Shown here in pieces: positions 45,192 through 45,697 of a stretch of DNA of 45,697 nucleotides. Location: positions 1 through 45,697 of the forward strand of contig JAAMPI010000283.1 of NCBI GenBank assembly GCA_013054445.1. Direction: 5' to 3'. This DNA is from Cudoniella acicularis. Taxonomy: Eukaryota; Ascomycota; Leotiomycetes; Helotiales; Helotiaceae. The notes under the pieces were generated by a model. That model ran no database searches. It saw only the letters and a list, made by a program, of their open reading frames with translations, and was not told the origin of the DNA. The translations under genes and the position numbers were made by a program. The first letter of the stretch is position 1. Each line of letters begins with the position of its first letter.

Positions 45192-45697
45192 TTAAGGTTC
45201 ACAATTCCTAAACCCCCTTTTCAACCTCCCTCTCCTAATCAACAACTTAATAGCATTATCCCTCCCAATCCTCAAGCTCGCATACAGATACACATACCCC
45301 TCAGTCTGAGTCTTCAGAAACGCTTCTTCCCATTCCTTCTCGCTGATATCCGGTGGTGGGCGACCCCGGGTGTCGGCGGGCTGGCCGCTGGGCTGGGGGG
45401 TGGGGTTGTAGTTTTTCGGGAGGGGAGCGGGAGTGTGGCGGTTGTGTGTGTGTGATGGGGTGAATGTCCTGATGGCTGGGTTTTGTTGGTAAGGGCGAGG
45501 GGTACAGACTGTGGATGATTTCTTTATGGAATCGCCGAATGCGGACAGAGAGATTCTTTAGGATGTGCTCGGTGAGTCCGTAGTTTTGAAAATTGATGAT
45601 GGAAAGGCACTGGTAGGTGGTGTTGGTGTTGGTGATAGCGACGGAGCGCTTTCTCGGCCAAAGGACCCAGCTTCATCATATTGTCACTCATAAATCG
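45192..45697 (-). CDS. Partial gene, C-terminal part, unrecognised
   Basis: The stop TAA is at 45194-45192 on the minus strand. The last ~60 codons read like a well-formed C-terminus (DISEKEWEEAFLKTQTEGY, LYASLRIGRDNAIKLLIRRG), Glu-rich then Arg/Leu-rich and helical. Further upstream a different frame looks coding (NYGLTEHILKNLSVRIRRFH, KEIIHSLYPSPL), with a Pro/His/Thr-rich low-complexity segment between the two. The switch could be an intron or an indel; the N-terminal part lies outside the window. I do not recognise a family. Boundaries and the exon join are uncertain. Confidence 0.4.

Overview
The window looks like nuclear DNA of a filamentous ascomycete (Pezizomycotina). The genes are short and widely spaced. 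Introns are 45-110 nt with GT(A/R)NGT donors and CTGAC/CTAAC branch sites. The families seen are typical of moulds: HET domain, DUF1996, DUF6594, a TDT anion channel, a CYS3/MetR bZIP and a DHA1 MFS transporter. I suspect Leotiomycetes (Helotiales-like), but that is only an impression from protein flavour. No tRNA, rRNA or CRISPR array was found.

Layout. 0.7-16 kb carries housekeeping-type genes: a multi-pass membrane protein (-), a small Ser/Pro-rich protein (+), a vacuolar Ca2+/H+ exchanger (+, 4 exons), an unrecognised acidic protein (-, 3 exons), a TDT-family channel (+, 7 exons including an 8-nt microexon) preceded by an overlapping 66-aa membrane ORF, and a two-repeat Cys/His protein (+). 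At 16.2-18.7 kb a FAD-dependent monooxygenase sits inside a 2.47-kb element with ~80-bp terminal inverted repeats and TA flanks. A second MITE-like element lies 6 bp further on. Next come a CYS3/MetR-type sulfur regulator (+) with a uORF and a long intron, and a frameshifted short-chain dehydrogenase (-).

24.4-36 kb is an accessory block: a HET gene broken by three in-frame stops, a DUF6594 membrane protein, a 703-aa serine beta-lactamase-like protein (-), a 76-aa protein that gains a C-terminal CaaX box on splicing, and a decayed gene with a fungal STAND-type N-terminal leader, a Cys zinc ribbon and a ubiquitin-like domain. HET and STAND-leader families are known from fungal nonself recognition, so the block resembles a decaying recognition locus; that reading is inference.

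37-45.7 kb holds a secreted DUF1996 protein (-, 5 exons), a DHA1 MFS transporter with a one-base frameshift (-), an MGT-type glycosyltransferase (-), and the 3' end of an unrecognised minus-strand gene running off the window.

The best candidates for something undescribed are the TIR-bounded monooxygenase cassette (16236-18709) and the small CaaX protein (32159-32446). Three genes (SDR, HET, MFS) have lesions, so either sequence indels or real decay must be separated by read-level checks.
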